A DNA stretch of 64,000 bases from assembly GCF_003233845.1 (NCBI RefSeq), contig NZ_QKRB01000036.1:124001-188000 (forward strand), in the 5' to 3' direction. The stretch is from Paenibacillus sambharensis. Lineage in GTDB: Bacteria > Bacillota > Bacilli > Paenibacillales > Paenibacillaceae. The translations under genes were made by a program, and so were the position numbers. Positions 49,823-58,650 of this stretch are shown one piece after another. Within the stretch, counting starts at the first letter, position 1, and each line of letters begins with the position of its first letter. The notes beneath the pieces are model-generated. The model did no database searches, was not told where the DNA came from, and saw only the letters and a program-made list of their open reading frames with translations.

Positions 49823-51286
49823 GTGAGCAAAATGTGGACAGTCGATTACTTGCTGCAAAGGCTGCGCAGCTATAACGAGGAAACCGCGATCCTTGTCGGC
49901 CCAGACACAGGAATCTCCTATAAACAATTGTTAGCATGTGCCACTCACAACATCCAGGTGCTGGAGAATGCCCTGTCGCTATCTGACGTTCAGCCGCATG
50001 CCTCCGTAATAGCCATCGATTTAACAATGTCATGGCGGGCTGTCCCCGTTATATTGGCAGCTCTTCAGCTGCGTATGACTATGCTCTTGGTCGACAAGGA
50101 GAGAGACAGTCAGAACGCCAGCAGCCACATAGACAGGGAGTTTCCTCATGCTATTCATATCCAAGCTTCGAACGTCAATATGGAAGGCTATATTCAACAG
50201 CCCCCGGACGTTCCAAGGGTGCCGGCGGCTGTTCCCCGGTTGGAGGATGTAGCGGTAATCGTCCAAACATCAGGCACTTCGGGACGGCCAAAATCCGTTA
50301 TGCTGACTTACAGCAACATTCTCTCCAACGCTGCAGACATTGCGGAAACATTGCAGCTGGAGCGAAGTGAACGCATACTGATTCAACGCCCGCTATCGTA
50401 CATTTCCGCCTTTACCGGGGAGCTTCTGGCCGGACTCCTCTCCGGCTGCTCGGTCCTGCTGAAGCCTCTAGGCCGAACTCCTTTAAGCTTGATCCCCCTG
50501 ATTCAGGGCCATGCCATCACTACAATCGGTGCAACACCTGCACTGTTAGCCATGCTTGCACCACAAGCCCGGAAAAATAATCTCTCCAGCCTGCATAGGA
50601 TCATTCTCAGCGGGGAGCGCTTAACCGATACACAGCTGCAGCTCATTCAGGAAGCCTTCCCGCAAGCTGCCATATGGAACGCATACGGACTTTCAGAAGC
50701 CTCGCCAAGAATTAGCTGCCTGAAGCTCAGCTCCGGAAGGTTCCCTGCGGCCTGTGTTGGTTATCCGCTTCCTCATGTCCACACCATGATCGTGGACGGG
50801 GATGGGGCCGAAATGCCCGAAGGGGCAGTAGGCCAGCTTATCGTGTCAGGTCCTAATATAATGAAGGGCTATTACAATGATGAGCCGCTGACGAGATGCA
50901 AAGTGAAGAATGGATGGCTGTTTACAGGCGATATGGCGTTCATAGAGCAGGGAAGGATCACAATTGCCGGACGGGCCGATCATATGATGATTCGTGCCGG
51001 GAATAACATATATCCCGAAGAGATCGAATCCCTGCTGATGAGCCATCCTCATATCTGTGAAGCAATGGTCTTCAGTCTCCCTCACCCTATCCGCGGCGAA
51101 CAAATCCATGCTTGGGTAACGTGTTCACAGACAATCGCTGTCACTGACATTCATCGCTTTATCATGCAGTCGGGAGCCCACGCCCGCCTATGGCCTGATA
51201 TCGTAGAAATTCACCCGGATTTGCCCAAGACAGCTTCTGGAAAGCTGTTAAGACTCAAGCCCGATGGCAGCAATCCGTCTCACTAG
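49823..51286 (+). CDS. ANL-superfamily acyl-CoA/acyl-carrier ligase
   Basis: 487 residues from GTG 49823 (GGAGGAG 7 nt upstream). Motifs: VIVQTSGTSGRPKSVMLTYS (about 145-165), NAYGLSEASPR, GWLFTGDMAFIEQGRITIAG then ADHMMIRAGNNIYPEEIE, and KTASGKLLRLK. It activates a carboxylate as an adenylate and transfers it to CoA or a carrier. It lies alone on the plus strand among minus-strand genes; with the discrete carrier at 62360 it may prime an acyl chain. Confidence 0.85.
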   Translation: MSKMWTVDYLLQRLRSYNEETAILVGPDTGISYKQLLACATHNIQVLENALSLSDVQPHASVIAIDLTMSWRAVPVILAALQLRMTMLLVDKERDSQNASSHIDREFPHAIHIQASNVNMEGYIQQPPDVPRVPAAVPRLEDVAVIVQTSGTSGRPKSVMLTYSNILSNAADIAETLQLERSERILIQRPLSYISAFTGELLAGLLSGCSVLLKPLGRTPLSLIPLIQGHAITTIGATPALLAMLAPQARKNNLSSLHRIILSGERLTDTQLQLIQEAFPQAAIWNAYGLSEASPRISCLKLSSGRFPAACVGYPLPHVHTMIVDGDGAEMPEGAVGQLIVSGPNIMKGYYNDEPLTRCKVKNGWLFTGDMAFIEQGRITIAGRADHMMIRAGNNIYPEEIESLLMSHPHICEAMVFSLPHPIRGEQIHAWVTCSQTIAVTDIHRFIMQSGAHARLWPDIVEIHPDLPKTASGKLLRLKPDGSNPSH

Positions 51287-51343
51287 ACTCCCTTAATCCT
51301 CCGGCATTAACACGGTCTGGAGCACCATGTGTCAGACGCATAC

Positions 51344-51747
51344 AAAGGGGTCGTCTCAAAAGCAAGTCCGCTTGCCAGGCGGGAGAGCTCGACACGGCAC
51401 GGCTAACGAATTTCACACACGCTAAACCAGCAAATTCCAAGCTTGCTGGGCTGTAATGAATCTCAGAAACGCTATTAGGATATATTCGTCCAATTATAGG
51501 GGTTATTCGTGCATTAACGACGCTCAGGTTCGTTACAGATCAGAAACCGCCTTTTGGAGGCTAATAGCGTGTGTGAAGTTCGTTAGCGTTTTTTCGGCTG
51601 AACGTCTATTTTCACAGGTAATGGCCGCAGTTGACCAGAACAGAGAATGGCGCCACTGGGATCAGACCCTGCGGCGCCATTCTTACTGTTAAACAGATGA
51701 CGGGGCTCAAGCTCCTATTTAATCAGCTTGTTGAGACAGCCCCTTTT
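51344..51747. mobile_element. About 400-bp MITE-like element with nested inverted repeats
   Basis: The ends read AAAGGGGTCGTCTCAA (51344-51359) and TTGAGACAGCCCCTTTT (51731-51747), inverted repeats of the GGGGCTGTCTCAA type seen at many insertion-sequence ends. Inside is a second inverted pair of 23 bp with one mismatch (51402-51424 and 51565-51587), starting GCTAACGAA, plus hairpins at 51427-51449 and 51645-51682 (GAATGGCGCC/GGCGCCATTC). No transposase frame is present. It fills the gap 51287-51750. Confidence 0.65.
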
Positions 51748-51750
51748 TTC

Positions 51751-53334
51751 CTATAGCTCTTTGTCCCACCGGGATAGTACGCCAATGAGATCCCTCGTGA
51801 TCTCTGCATCAACCCCAGCAGCGTTCTCCAAGCCCTTCCGGATGTCGTGGACAATCGAAGCAGTCCCCTTTACCTGCGCCATAATGATTAGATTGCGCAA
51901 GGTTTCGAGCCTGCTCATCAACTGAAGGAACCGGCTCTGAAATTCCAGCTGCTCATCGTGACTTAGATATCCCTGTTGGTGCATGTACCCGACCCGTTCG
52001 ATCATCAGCTTCTTATGCTCATGAAGAACGACGAACGGTCTTATATCCCGCCAATGGTCCGGTAAATTTGAGGCCAGGCTGCGGTAGACTTCCATTCCGT
52101 ACACATCCTGCACCTCGTTGCGGAATCCACGGACAGGCAGGTGGGGATTTACGGATTCCGCATACTCGCGTAAAGCTGCAGTAACCGTCCGAATATCGAA
52201 TTCATACTCATTGCCGATCGGAGAGGGACTGTACAACTGCACGTCACAATGAGGATGGCCTTCCCCATATGCTTCCCGTACTGCCTGGAACGATGCCGCT
52301 GAAGCTTTAAAGACCCCGCCCGGCGAATGTCCTAGCAGCAGAAACTGCTCCGAACCGGTATCATACCCGTAGATCAGATTGGCATGGTCATACTTGGTCT
52401 GCTTGTAAGCCCTTCTTTCCGGTATAAAGTACTCATCCAGCATCAGATCAATGTAAAGCCCGCTGTTTAAACACTGAATCAAGAAGGAAACGAGGTCGGG
52501 AAATGCCCTGGCGAGAAAACGGTGACTAAGGCTGTGCGCCTGAAGATAGGGATTCAAGTAATAATAATTGCGGTCGCGTCTTATTCCCATGTAAAAGTCG
52601 AACGGCACATCGTAGTTGGATTGAAAATCCTTGAAGCAGCGTAATTGAATATAATTGCTGTAATACCATTTGGACCAGCTGCACGCGCCCGTTGTGACGG
52701 CCAGTCCAATGTACAATACACCCTTCATCTCACATGTGTAGCTGGCCGCCAGCCGCCATACTTCACCACAGGCAGAGGCATATACCTGTATGTCTGCTCC
52801 TGCCCGAATGAGTCTCAGCCATACTTCCCTGTAGTCGTGGCCGATTTGCTGACCGGAGCATTCTCCGTCCGCTGTGCCGCGGCATAAAGACCACTTTCCA
52901 TTGGTTGAAGGAGTTGCAGCAGTCATAACAAATTTAGATCCTGGCTCTAAAGACTCCCTAATCATCAGGCCTGCCTTGGACCAGACATGAACAGGCTTAT
53001 GCCCGGCAAGCCTTGCAGTGATTGTGCCATCTCCATATAAGACGGTATGAACGAACCGAAAGGTATCCGCAGTCGATGTAATGTCCCCCTGGATGCCGTG
53101 AACGGAAAAACAGCCATTGTCCGGTTCAAATGGTCCGGCGCCGCCATTGCCATGAGCTCCTACGTCTGCAGAGGACCACCCGGCTTGCGCAGCACCGCTG
53201 ACGCTGACATGATCGAATACAGCATCGGGAACCGCATCGCTCTGCTGGTTTTGCGACATGATTGCTGTAGTAAACGCATGAGAGGAATACGATTTGAGGG
53301 GAGGGTCTTGATTAATCGGTAATAGATGTTTCAT
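51751..53334 (-). CDS. Beta-sandwich domain fused to BtrH-N-like domain
   Basis: About 527 residues from ATG 53334 (AAGGAG 9 nt upstream); the frame is open to 53394, where it would overlap the acpS stop. The N-terminal 200 residues match a DUF1349-like concanavalin-type sandwich (SKAGLMIRESLEPGSKFVM; EVWLRLIRAGADIQVYAS; GLAVTTG). The C-terminal 300 residues match the neighbouring 352-residue protein: NYIQLRCF, LMLDEYFIPERRAYKQTKYD, HANLIYGYDT and EHKKLMIERVGYM. The Cys near the start of the domain in the related protein at 55787 is not seen here. It may bind or acylate a sugar-containing intermediate. Confidence 0.65.
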   Translation of the reverse strand: MKHLLPINQDPPLKSYSSHAFTTAIMSQNQQSDAVPDAVFDHVSVSGAAQAGWSSADVGAHGNGGAGPFEPDNGCFSVHGIQGDITSTADTFRFVHTVLYGDGTITARLAGHKPVHVWSKAGLMIRESLEPGSKFVMTAATPSTNGKWSLCRGTADGECSGQQIGHDYREVWLRLIRAGADIQVYASACGEVWRLAASYTCEMKGVLYIGLAVTTGACSWSKWYYSNYIQLRCFKDFQSNYDVPFDFYMGIRRDRNYYYLNPYLQAHSLSHRFLARAFPDLVSFLIQCLNSGLYIDLMLDEYFIPERRAYKQTKYDHANLIYGYDTGSEQFLLLGHSPGGVFKASAASFQAVREAYGEGHPHCDVQLYSPSPIGNEYEFDIRTVTAALREYAESVNPHLPVRGFRNEVQDVYGMEVYRSLASNLPDHWRDIRPFVVLHEHKKLMIERVGYMHQQGYLSHDEQLEFQSRFLQLMSRLETLRNLIIMAQVKGTASIVHDIRKGLENAAGVDAEITRDLIGVLSRWDKEL

Positions 53335-53390
53335 TCCGGCAGGCTCCTTTTTATATGAAATTAGCTCGTATTGCCGATCGTGTAGGCTCA

Positions 53391-53780
53391 TCATTCATCT
53401 TCTAATCTTGAGCATAGAATAATCTGTGCTGCCGCATACTCTTCCGAGTGCGTGATGCTGACCAGCACCCGCAGATCATGCTGCTCGCATAAGTCAAGCG
53501 CCTTGCCGTACAGGACAATATGAGGCTGTCCCGTCTTGAGGTGAACAGTCTCCACGTCGCGAAAACAGAGTCCCCGGGCGATGCCTGTTCCTGCCGCCTT
53601 GGAGAATGCCTCCTTGACTGCCCACCTGGCCGCGAAATGCTGTGACGCATTTTCCTTGCTGGAGCAATAGTCAATTTCCTGTCCGGTATAAATCCTTCTT
53701 AGGAAATACTCCCCTTGTTTTCTTATCGAGGCATCAATCTGTGCAATAGATTGTATATCGAGCCCTATCCCAAAGATCAT
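53391..53780 (-). CDS. Holo-ACP synthase (AcpS-type phosphopantetheinyl transferase)
   Basis: 129 residues, AcpS length. Motifs: IFGIGLDIQSIAQID with the Mg-binding Asp, and FAARWAVKEAFSKAAGTGI with the catalytic Glu and Lys. It transfers the phosphopantetheine arm from CoA to a carrier Ser. Placed between two BtrH-N-like genes, it probably serves the carrier proteins of these clusters and is likely additional to a housekeeping AcpS elsewhere. GAAGGA lies before ATG 53780. Confidence 0.92.
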   Translation of the reverse strand: MIFGIGLDIQSIAQIDASIRKQGEYFLRRIYTGQEIDYCSSKENASQHFAARWAVKEAFSKAAGTGIARGLCFRDVETVHLKTGQPHIVLYGKALDLCEQHDLRVLVSITHSEEYAAAQIILCSRLEDE

Positions 53781-53813
53781 CGTGTTCCTTCTTTCCTGAC
53801 GGGCCAGAGCAAG

Positions 53814-54872
53814 TCATCGGAATCTCGCGCGATGAACCCCGCCCGTGGTGATATCTTCCAGCAGCGCCTCTATGAAAGCCCTTTCCTTTTGGACCAGGTC
53901 ATTGGTTCGCACAATCATTCTCTCCAGAAGTGCTTTATCTTTGTTCCATATATATTTGGCAAATATGTTGTGAATATTTTCAGCTGAATCCTGAACTCCT
54001 GCACACCCGGCAGTACTGGACTTCCGTCTTATCCAGCCCTCCCGAAGCAGATAATTGACCCGCTGGGCCATCATCTGCTTATGATTGACGATCGTTTGCA
54101 GCGTCTTCAGGTGAATGAGATGACACCCCTCTGGAGCATTCAGCTGTTTTACCAGCATATCTGTCAACAGCCCGTACACCTTCGTTCCATATACGAACCG
54201 GATCCGCTTGGGATCCCGTTCAATGTGGGGCTTGCCCTCCAGATAATCCAGCAAAAAGGCTTTGATGACATCAATGTTAAATGCCGCATCAATATACCGA
54301 TTGGAATCATACGGATATCGGATCATCTCAAAGGTCTGGTTCATGTATTGGCTAATAGGAGCAATATTGCGGAACGCTTGTTCAAACGCCTTAAAGGGAA
54401 TATTCCTGCCAAAAGCATACACAGCCGGTTTATTCCAGTAACCAGCTGCTTGAAACACGCCCTTCTTCCTGTCAAAGCCATGGATTAGGATATTATGGGT
54501 AAAGGGATATTTACCATAGGCGCGGGTTCCGGGAATGTAATACTCATCCAGGATGGTGTTGACATAATGGCCGTCACGGATTCTATCCATAACAAAATCC
54601 ACGATATTAGGAAAAAACTTGTACACATCATCAATGTGCAGCCTGGATACATAAGAGCGGGGAATATCACTAAAGTGCGAGGATGTCGTGAAATGAATAA
54701 AATCGCCGTTTGTACTGTCCGGAACACCGTAGAGCTGGATATAATTCATCATAATCCAGGCTAATGAGTTCTCCGGGCTTGTCTGAATAATAGAAAGACC
54801 ATAGGCATGATACGAATTGACATCAATGAACGGCTTCGTCATCGGCAGAGAAACAACATCGGCAGGGTCCAT
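53814..54872 (-). CDS. BtrH-N-like protein (stand-alone)
   Basis: 352 residues. It shares with the fusion protein downstream NYIQLYGVP, NTILDEYYIPGTRAYGKYPF, HNILIHGFD and NHKQMMAQRVNYLLREG. The pattern D-x-YY-x-P ... H-x-(I/L)-(L/I)-I-x-G-x-D resembles the papain-like N-terminal domain of butirosin acyltransferase BtrH. The Cys expected near the N-terminus is replaced in this copy (NSLAWIMMNYIQL). GGGGGGAG lies before ATG 54872. First gene of a three-gene unit with acpS and the fusion protein. Confidence 0.65.
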   Translation of the reverse strand: MDPADVVSLPMTKPFIDVNSYHAYGLSIIQTSPENSLAWIMMNYIQLYGVPDSTNGDFIHFTTSSHFSDIPRSYVSRLHIDDVYKFFPNIVDFVMDRIRDGHYVNTILDEYYIPGTRAYGKYPFTHNILIHGFDRKKGVFQAAGYWNKPAVYAFGRNIPFKAFEQAFRNIAPISQYMNQTFEMIRYPYDSNRYIDAAFNIDVIKAFLLDYLEGKPHIERDPKRIRFVYGTKVYGLLTDMLVKQLNAPEGCHLIHLKTLQTIVNHKQMMAQRVNYLLREGWIRRKSSTAGCAGVQDSAENIHNIFAKYIWNKDKALLERMIVRTNDLVQKERAFIEALLEDITTGGVHRARFR

Positions 54873-55106
54873 GATTGCTCCCCCCTTCTTATTGTGTATA
54901 ACTGCAGCCCAAGGTGCGGATCATCCTCATAACTTAATTGTACACAAGCCGTGCGGTCGGCTCTCGTGCATTGTTGTTTCCTCAGCGGAATTAATCCCGA
55001 TCGGCCGGCAGTATCCATACAACCGACGAATCCACCGCAATACCCGCCGATACCCGCTCAACCAGGCCATGGTATGGTTGACTCAAAAGTTGTGAGGAGG
55101 AGCATC

Positions 55107-55721
55107 TTGTTGAACTTCGACCATACGGAGCCTAATAGCTGTCCCAGTGAGCTTGATCTGGCAGCGGCTGCTCTGATTCGTACCTTTAAAGACGGCGGAA
55201 AACTGCTGCTTTGCGGGAATGGCGGCAGCTCTGCTGATTGCGATCATATTGCCGCTGAACTGATGAAAGGCTTTCTCTCCAGGCGCCCCCTGCCGGAACC
55301 GGCCCGCAAACGTATGAGTGAGCTGTATGGAGAACACGGGCTGAACATGGCTAACTGTCTGCAGGGAGCGCTTCCTGCGATTTCCTTGTCCTCCAATAGC
55401 GCTCTGCTTACGGCAATCGGCAATGATATCTCCGGCCATTACATCTTTGCCCAGCAGGTATACGGCTATGGCAGGGCTAATGATAGCCTGCTCGCCATCA
55501 GCACATCCGGCGAATCAATTAATGTCCTAATGGCGCTGCAAGTTGCCCGCGCCTTGGAGATAACGACGATCGGTTTTACCGGGAGCCGGCCAAGCACCAT
55601 GGATAGCTATTGTGATATCCTGGTCCGCGCGCCGCATGAGGCAACGAGGGATGTCCAGGAATGCCATATCAAGATGTACCACACGCTCTGCGAGCACGTA
55701 GAGCGGGCAATCTTCGGGTAA
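55107..55721 (+). CDS. SIS-domain sugar phosphate isomerase, GmhA-like
   Basis: 205 residues from TTG 55107 (GGAGGAG upstream; an open frame runs back to 54951 without a ribosome site). Features of phosphoheptose isomerase: KLLLCGNGGSSADCDHIAAEL (about 32-52), ELMKGFLSRRP, NDSLLAISTSGESINVL, and TRDVQECHIKMYHTLCEHVE with the metal-type His and Glu. GmhA converts sedoheptulose 7-phosphate to heptose 7-phosphate. With a glycosyltransferase nearby it could start an activated heptose, though the heptose kinase and nucleotidyltransferase are not in view. Confidence 0.85.
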   Translation: MLNFDHTEPNSCPSELDLAAAALIRTFKDGGKLLLCGNGGSSADCDHIAAELMKGFLSRRPLPEPARKRMSELYGEHGLNMANCLQGALPAISLSSNSALLTAIGNDISGHYIFAQQVYGYGRANDSLLAISTSGESINVLMALQVARALEITTIGFTGSRPSTMDSYCDILVRAPHEATRDVQECHIKMYHTLCEHVERAIFG

Positions 55722-55723
55722 TA

Positions 55724-55767
55724 CAGAATGCCGCAGAGGCTCTTTATAAGAGCGCTGCGGCATTCTG
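55724..55767. terminator. Terminator between the convergent GmhA-like and BtrH-N-like genes
   Basis: CAGAATGCCGCAG and CTGCGGCATTCTG form a perfect 13-bp stem with an inner CTCTTTATAAGAG hairpin, right after the isomerase stop codon. T-runs are short on both sides. Confidence 0.7.
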
Positions 55768-55786
55768 CATCTCTATTAATCTTCCT

Positions 55787-56794
55787 CTAAGGCCGTACCA
55801 TAGCGTGCAGCAGCGCAAACAGGCCTTCATACATACGCTCCTCTGACGTTACGATCTGCTCCAGCCTCTCTTGTGCCCTCGCAAAGGATTTCTCCTGATA
55901 AACGTTCGTCAGCATAAATTTCTTCAATATACCACGGATGAAATTCCAGTTATCCAGCACACCGCCAAGCTGTTCCCACTCTGGATTGGGGCCAAATACC
56001 CGTGTAAGCCGGTACTGTTCAAGACGGAGGTTGTTGAAAATAACGGCCGAAACATCCAGCAGCCTGCCGGCCTCACGATATATGGCCTCCTGATCCGACA
56101 TGACGGCACTCATATCGCACTGGAACTGCCTAAGCTGTGACAAGCCTGCACGGATTTCCTCTTCCCGCTCCAGCATAGCCTGCCTGTAGGTCCATAGATA
56201 TTCCTGTTCAGAGCCTTGCGCCCCAGAAGATTCGTTAAGGATGCCATATTCCGAGTATGTGCTCAGCTCCGGCGGAGGTTGAAACTCCCTGAATGCACCA
56301 CTGTATGCCGCATGCAAATCCTCAATCGATATGTCTTCTTCGGCATAATCGAAGCTGTCCCGGTATTTATGCTCCATAGCCCGGAAAGTACGATTTCTGC
56401 TGCTGCAGCCAAACAGAAGAAGGAAATGGGGAAAATGCAGCTTGCGGTAAGCATCCAATCGAAGCGGCAGATAGTAGCAATCAACAAACACGATAACAGG
56501 CCTGTTAAGGCGCAGGGCTGCCATCGCCAGCTGAAGCATATCATTACTGTAACGCCGCTCCTTCTTCCACAGTCCCAGCCGGTCAAGAATACGCTTTTCC
56601 CCCTGAATCGGAACGATGTCGTGCTTAATCACACAGGATGAGGGCGTATAACGATAAATGAAGATATCATTTAGCAAAAACGGCGTGAGCGGTCTGTTGA
56701 AATAGGTCAGCACGGGAAAGAGCGCATTGTAGTAGCAGTCCTTATAATAAATCTCCCGAAACGGCTTCATTCCAGTTAGTAGGTGCTCACCCAT
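55787..56794 (-). CDS. BtrH-N-like protein with candidate catalytic Cys
   Basis: 335 residues from ATG 56794; GTG 56803 also fits, and the gene overlaps the A-domain gene end. The N-terminus has YYKDCYYNALFPVLTYF with a Cys at the papain-like nucleophile position (about 19). RPVIVFVDCYYLPLRLDAYR then FPHFLLLFGCSS (about 105-135) supplies the His-containing strand. The C-terminal 130 residues are helical. It is more distant from the other two intact copies but shares the layout. Suggested role: moving an acyl group from a carrier protein to an acceptor, as BtrH does. Last gene of the long leftward operon. Confidence 0.65.
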   Translation of the reverse strand: MGEHLLTGMKPFREIYYKDCYYNALFPVLTYFNRPLTPFLLNDIFIYRYTPSSCVIKHDIVPIQGEKRILDRLGLWKKERRYSNDMLQLAMAALRLNRPVIVFVDCYYLPLRLDAYRKLHFPHFLLLFGCSSRNRTFRAMEHKYRDSFDYAEEDISIEDLHAAYSGAFREFQPPPELSTYSEYGILNESSGAQGSEQEYLWTYRQAMLEREEEIRAGLSQLRQFQCDMSAVMSDQEAIYREAGRLLDVSAVIFNNLRLEQYRLTRVFGPNPEWEQLGGVLDNWNFIRGILKKFMLTNVYQEKSFARAQERLEQIVTSEERMYEGLFALLHAMVRP

Positions 56795-58298
56795 CCCAGT
56801 CACCCCGCACCAAGGCCCGGCGATCCAGCTTCCCGTTCGGTGTTAGCGGCATCCGCTTAACACGGCGGTATGACGCGGGAACCATGTAATCGGGCAGGCT
56901 TCGATAGAGCAGACTCTTCAACTCATCCGCCGCAAGCTCCACCCCGGAAACGTAGAACACGACAAGCTTGCGGGAGAACTCATCAATTGCCTCAATGGCG
57001 GCCGCCGCCTGCACAATCTGTGGATGCTGCAGCAGGGCCGCTTCCACTTCCCCAAGCTCTACACGATTGCCCCTTATCTTGACCTGGTCGTCCATTCTGC
57101 CAAGCACTTCAAACTCATCGTTATCATGCTGCAGGGCGAGATCACCCGTCCGGTAAAATCGCATCTGCCGGCCGTCGCTGCCTTCGCAGCATACGAAACG
57201 CTCTTCTGTCAGCTCTGGCCGGTTCCAATAACCGCTGGACAAGCCAGCACCTGCTACATACAGCTCACCGACTGATCCTCTTGGCAGCGCCTTATGCCGT
57301 TCGTCACGGACGGTCATCACCATATTGCGAAGCGGCTGCCCTATATTGATCTCCCCGCTGTCCGTAATCTCTTTCACAGCACACCAAACAGTGGCCTCTG
57401 TCGGACCATATAAGTTATAGAGCCGTGCCCCGGACATACTGCGGAACCTGCGGACAAGCTTCTCTTGAAGCATCTCCCCTCCAATGAATACACGCTGCAG
57501 TCCCTGCAGCATATCCACGCTCTGTCTGTCGCTCATCATCATATGCAGCCGGGATGGCGTTGTCTGCAGCATGTCAGCCCCGCATGTCGCCAGGAGCCTG
57601 CGCAGCAGTCTCGGGTTATTCTGTTCCTCCTCCGTTGCCATAATCACCTTCATGCCGCAGCATAATGCGACCAGCGTTTCGAGAACAAAAATATCGAAGG
57701 AGACCGTTGTAAGCGATACAATAGACTTCCCTTGCGCGAAGCCCAGAACGGGAACAATGCCTTCGAGAAAATTAAGCAGCGCACCATGGCCGATCATAAC
57801 CCCCTTGGGCATCCCCGTAGATCCCGAGGTATAAATGACATACGCCAGATCCTCAGCGGCTGTAACGGGAGCCGGTATATGGCCCTCGTCCGGACTGGAA
57901 CCGGGCAGACCGGTAACGATCGTTTCAATGCCGCTCATTCGCGGATGCCTGCCTGCCTCATCAGCCAGTATATACACTGCCTGACTGTCCTCGATCATAT
58001 GGCGTATGCGCTCATCCGGGTAATGCGGATCGACAGGAATGTAATATCCCCCTGTACGCATTACGGCAATCATAGCCGCTAGCAAATCCGGCGAGCGCCG
58101 GATCAGGAGGGCTACAGCCGCCCCCTCCTTGACGCCTGCGCGCAGCAGCTGCCGGGCAATCTGGTTTGACCGCTCCTCCAGCCTTCGGTAAGACCAGACT
58201 TCGTCCCCGCAAACGACCGCAGTGGCGTCCGGCGTGTTTCCCGCCTGGGATAGAATGAGCTCCGGTACGAACCGCTGCCGCTGCCTAGGTGCAAACAA
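56787..58298 (-). CDS. NRPS-type stand-alone adenylation domain
   Basis: About 504 residues. Motifs: A2-like YYIPVDPHYPDERI, A3 YVIYTSGSTGMPKGVMIGH, A4 FDIFVLETL, A5 NLYGPTEATVW, A7 YRTGDLALQ, A8 GRMDDQVKIRGNRVELGEVE, A10 TPNGKLDRRAL. No carrier or condensation domain. TTG 58298 is preferred as start (GGAAGGG about 10 nt upstream); ATG 58352 would overlap the VOC gene by 68 bp. It should activate an amino acid for the discrete carrier at 62360. The pocket residues after A4 (FDIFVLE) do not point to a known substrate by eye. Confidence 0.88.
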   Translation of the reverse strand: MFAPRQRQRFVPELILSQAGNTPDATAVVCGDEVWSYRRLEERSNQIARQLLRAGVKEGAAVALLIRRSPDLLAAMIAVMRTGGYYIPVDPHYPDERIRHMIEDSQAVYILADEAGRHPRMSGIETIVTGLPGSSPDEGHIPAPVTAAEDLAYVIYTSGSTGMPKGVMIGHGALLNFLEGIVPVLGFAQGKSIVSLTTVSFDIFVLETLVALCCGMKVIMATEEEQNNPRLLRRLLATCGADMLQTTPSRLHMMMSDRQSVDMLQGLQRVFIGGEMLQEKLVRRFRSMSGARLYNLYGPTEATVWCAVKEITDSGEINIGQPLRNMVMTVRDERHKALPRGSVGELYVAGAGLSSGYWNRPELTEERFVCCEGSDGRQMRFYRTGDLALQHDNDEFEVLGRMDDQVKIRGNRVELGEVEAALLQHPQIVQAAAAIEAIDEFSRKLVVFYVSGVELAADELKSLLYRSLPDYMVPASYRRVKRMPLTPNGKLDRRALVRGDWDG

Positions 58299-58650
58299 GG
58301 AGCATATTCCCTTCCAGGTCTTTAAAGCGGAAGCAGGATACGGAGCCCGCATTATCGATGTCGTATACTTCGACCCCTTTATGCTTCAGGTCCTTATAGG
58401 ATTGCTCAATGTCCGATGTATAGAAACAGAAGGTCGGATGCTCCGGCTGCACCTTATTGTCCGTTCTCCAGGTGAGCAGACTCAGGTTCACACCCTCCAT
58501 GTTCATCTCCACGAACCCTTTGACCAGATCCTTCTTACGGATGGAAAGTCCCAGATATTGTTGATACCACTCACAGGCCGCTTCCAAATTGTCAAAGTGG
58601 ATGAATACGGTACTGATATTATTCTGTACGCCGGTAATTGGCTGCTCCAT
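58285..58650 (-). CDS. VOC-superfamily (glyoxalase/dioxygenase fold) protein
   Basis: 121 residues with a paired beta-alpha-beta-beta-beta fold: STVFIHFDNLEAACEWYQQYLGL at the start and PTFCFYTSDIEQSYKDLKHKG then FRFKDLEGNMLLV at the end. Metal ligands may be His in IHF and Glu in LEGN. VOC members act as isomerases, dioxygenases or antibiotic-binding resistance proteins. Good GGAGGG site before ATG 58650. Either tailoring or self-protection fits the cluster. Confidence 0.85.
   Translation of the reverse strand: MEQPITGVQNNISTVFIHFDNLEAACEWYQQYLGLSIRKKDLVKGFVEMNMEGVNLSLLTWRTDNKVQPEHPTFCFYTSDIEQSYKDLKHKGVEVYDIDNAGSVSCFRFKDLEGNMLLVCT

Noticed and set aside
51456-51692. A 78-codon frame within the inverted-repeat element
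   Set aside because: It runs through the internal inverted repeats and hairpins, with no ribosome site and no transposase features.
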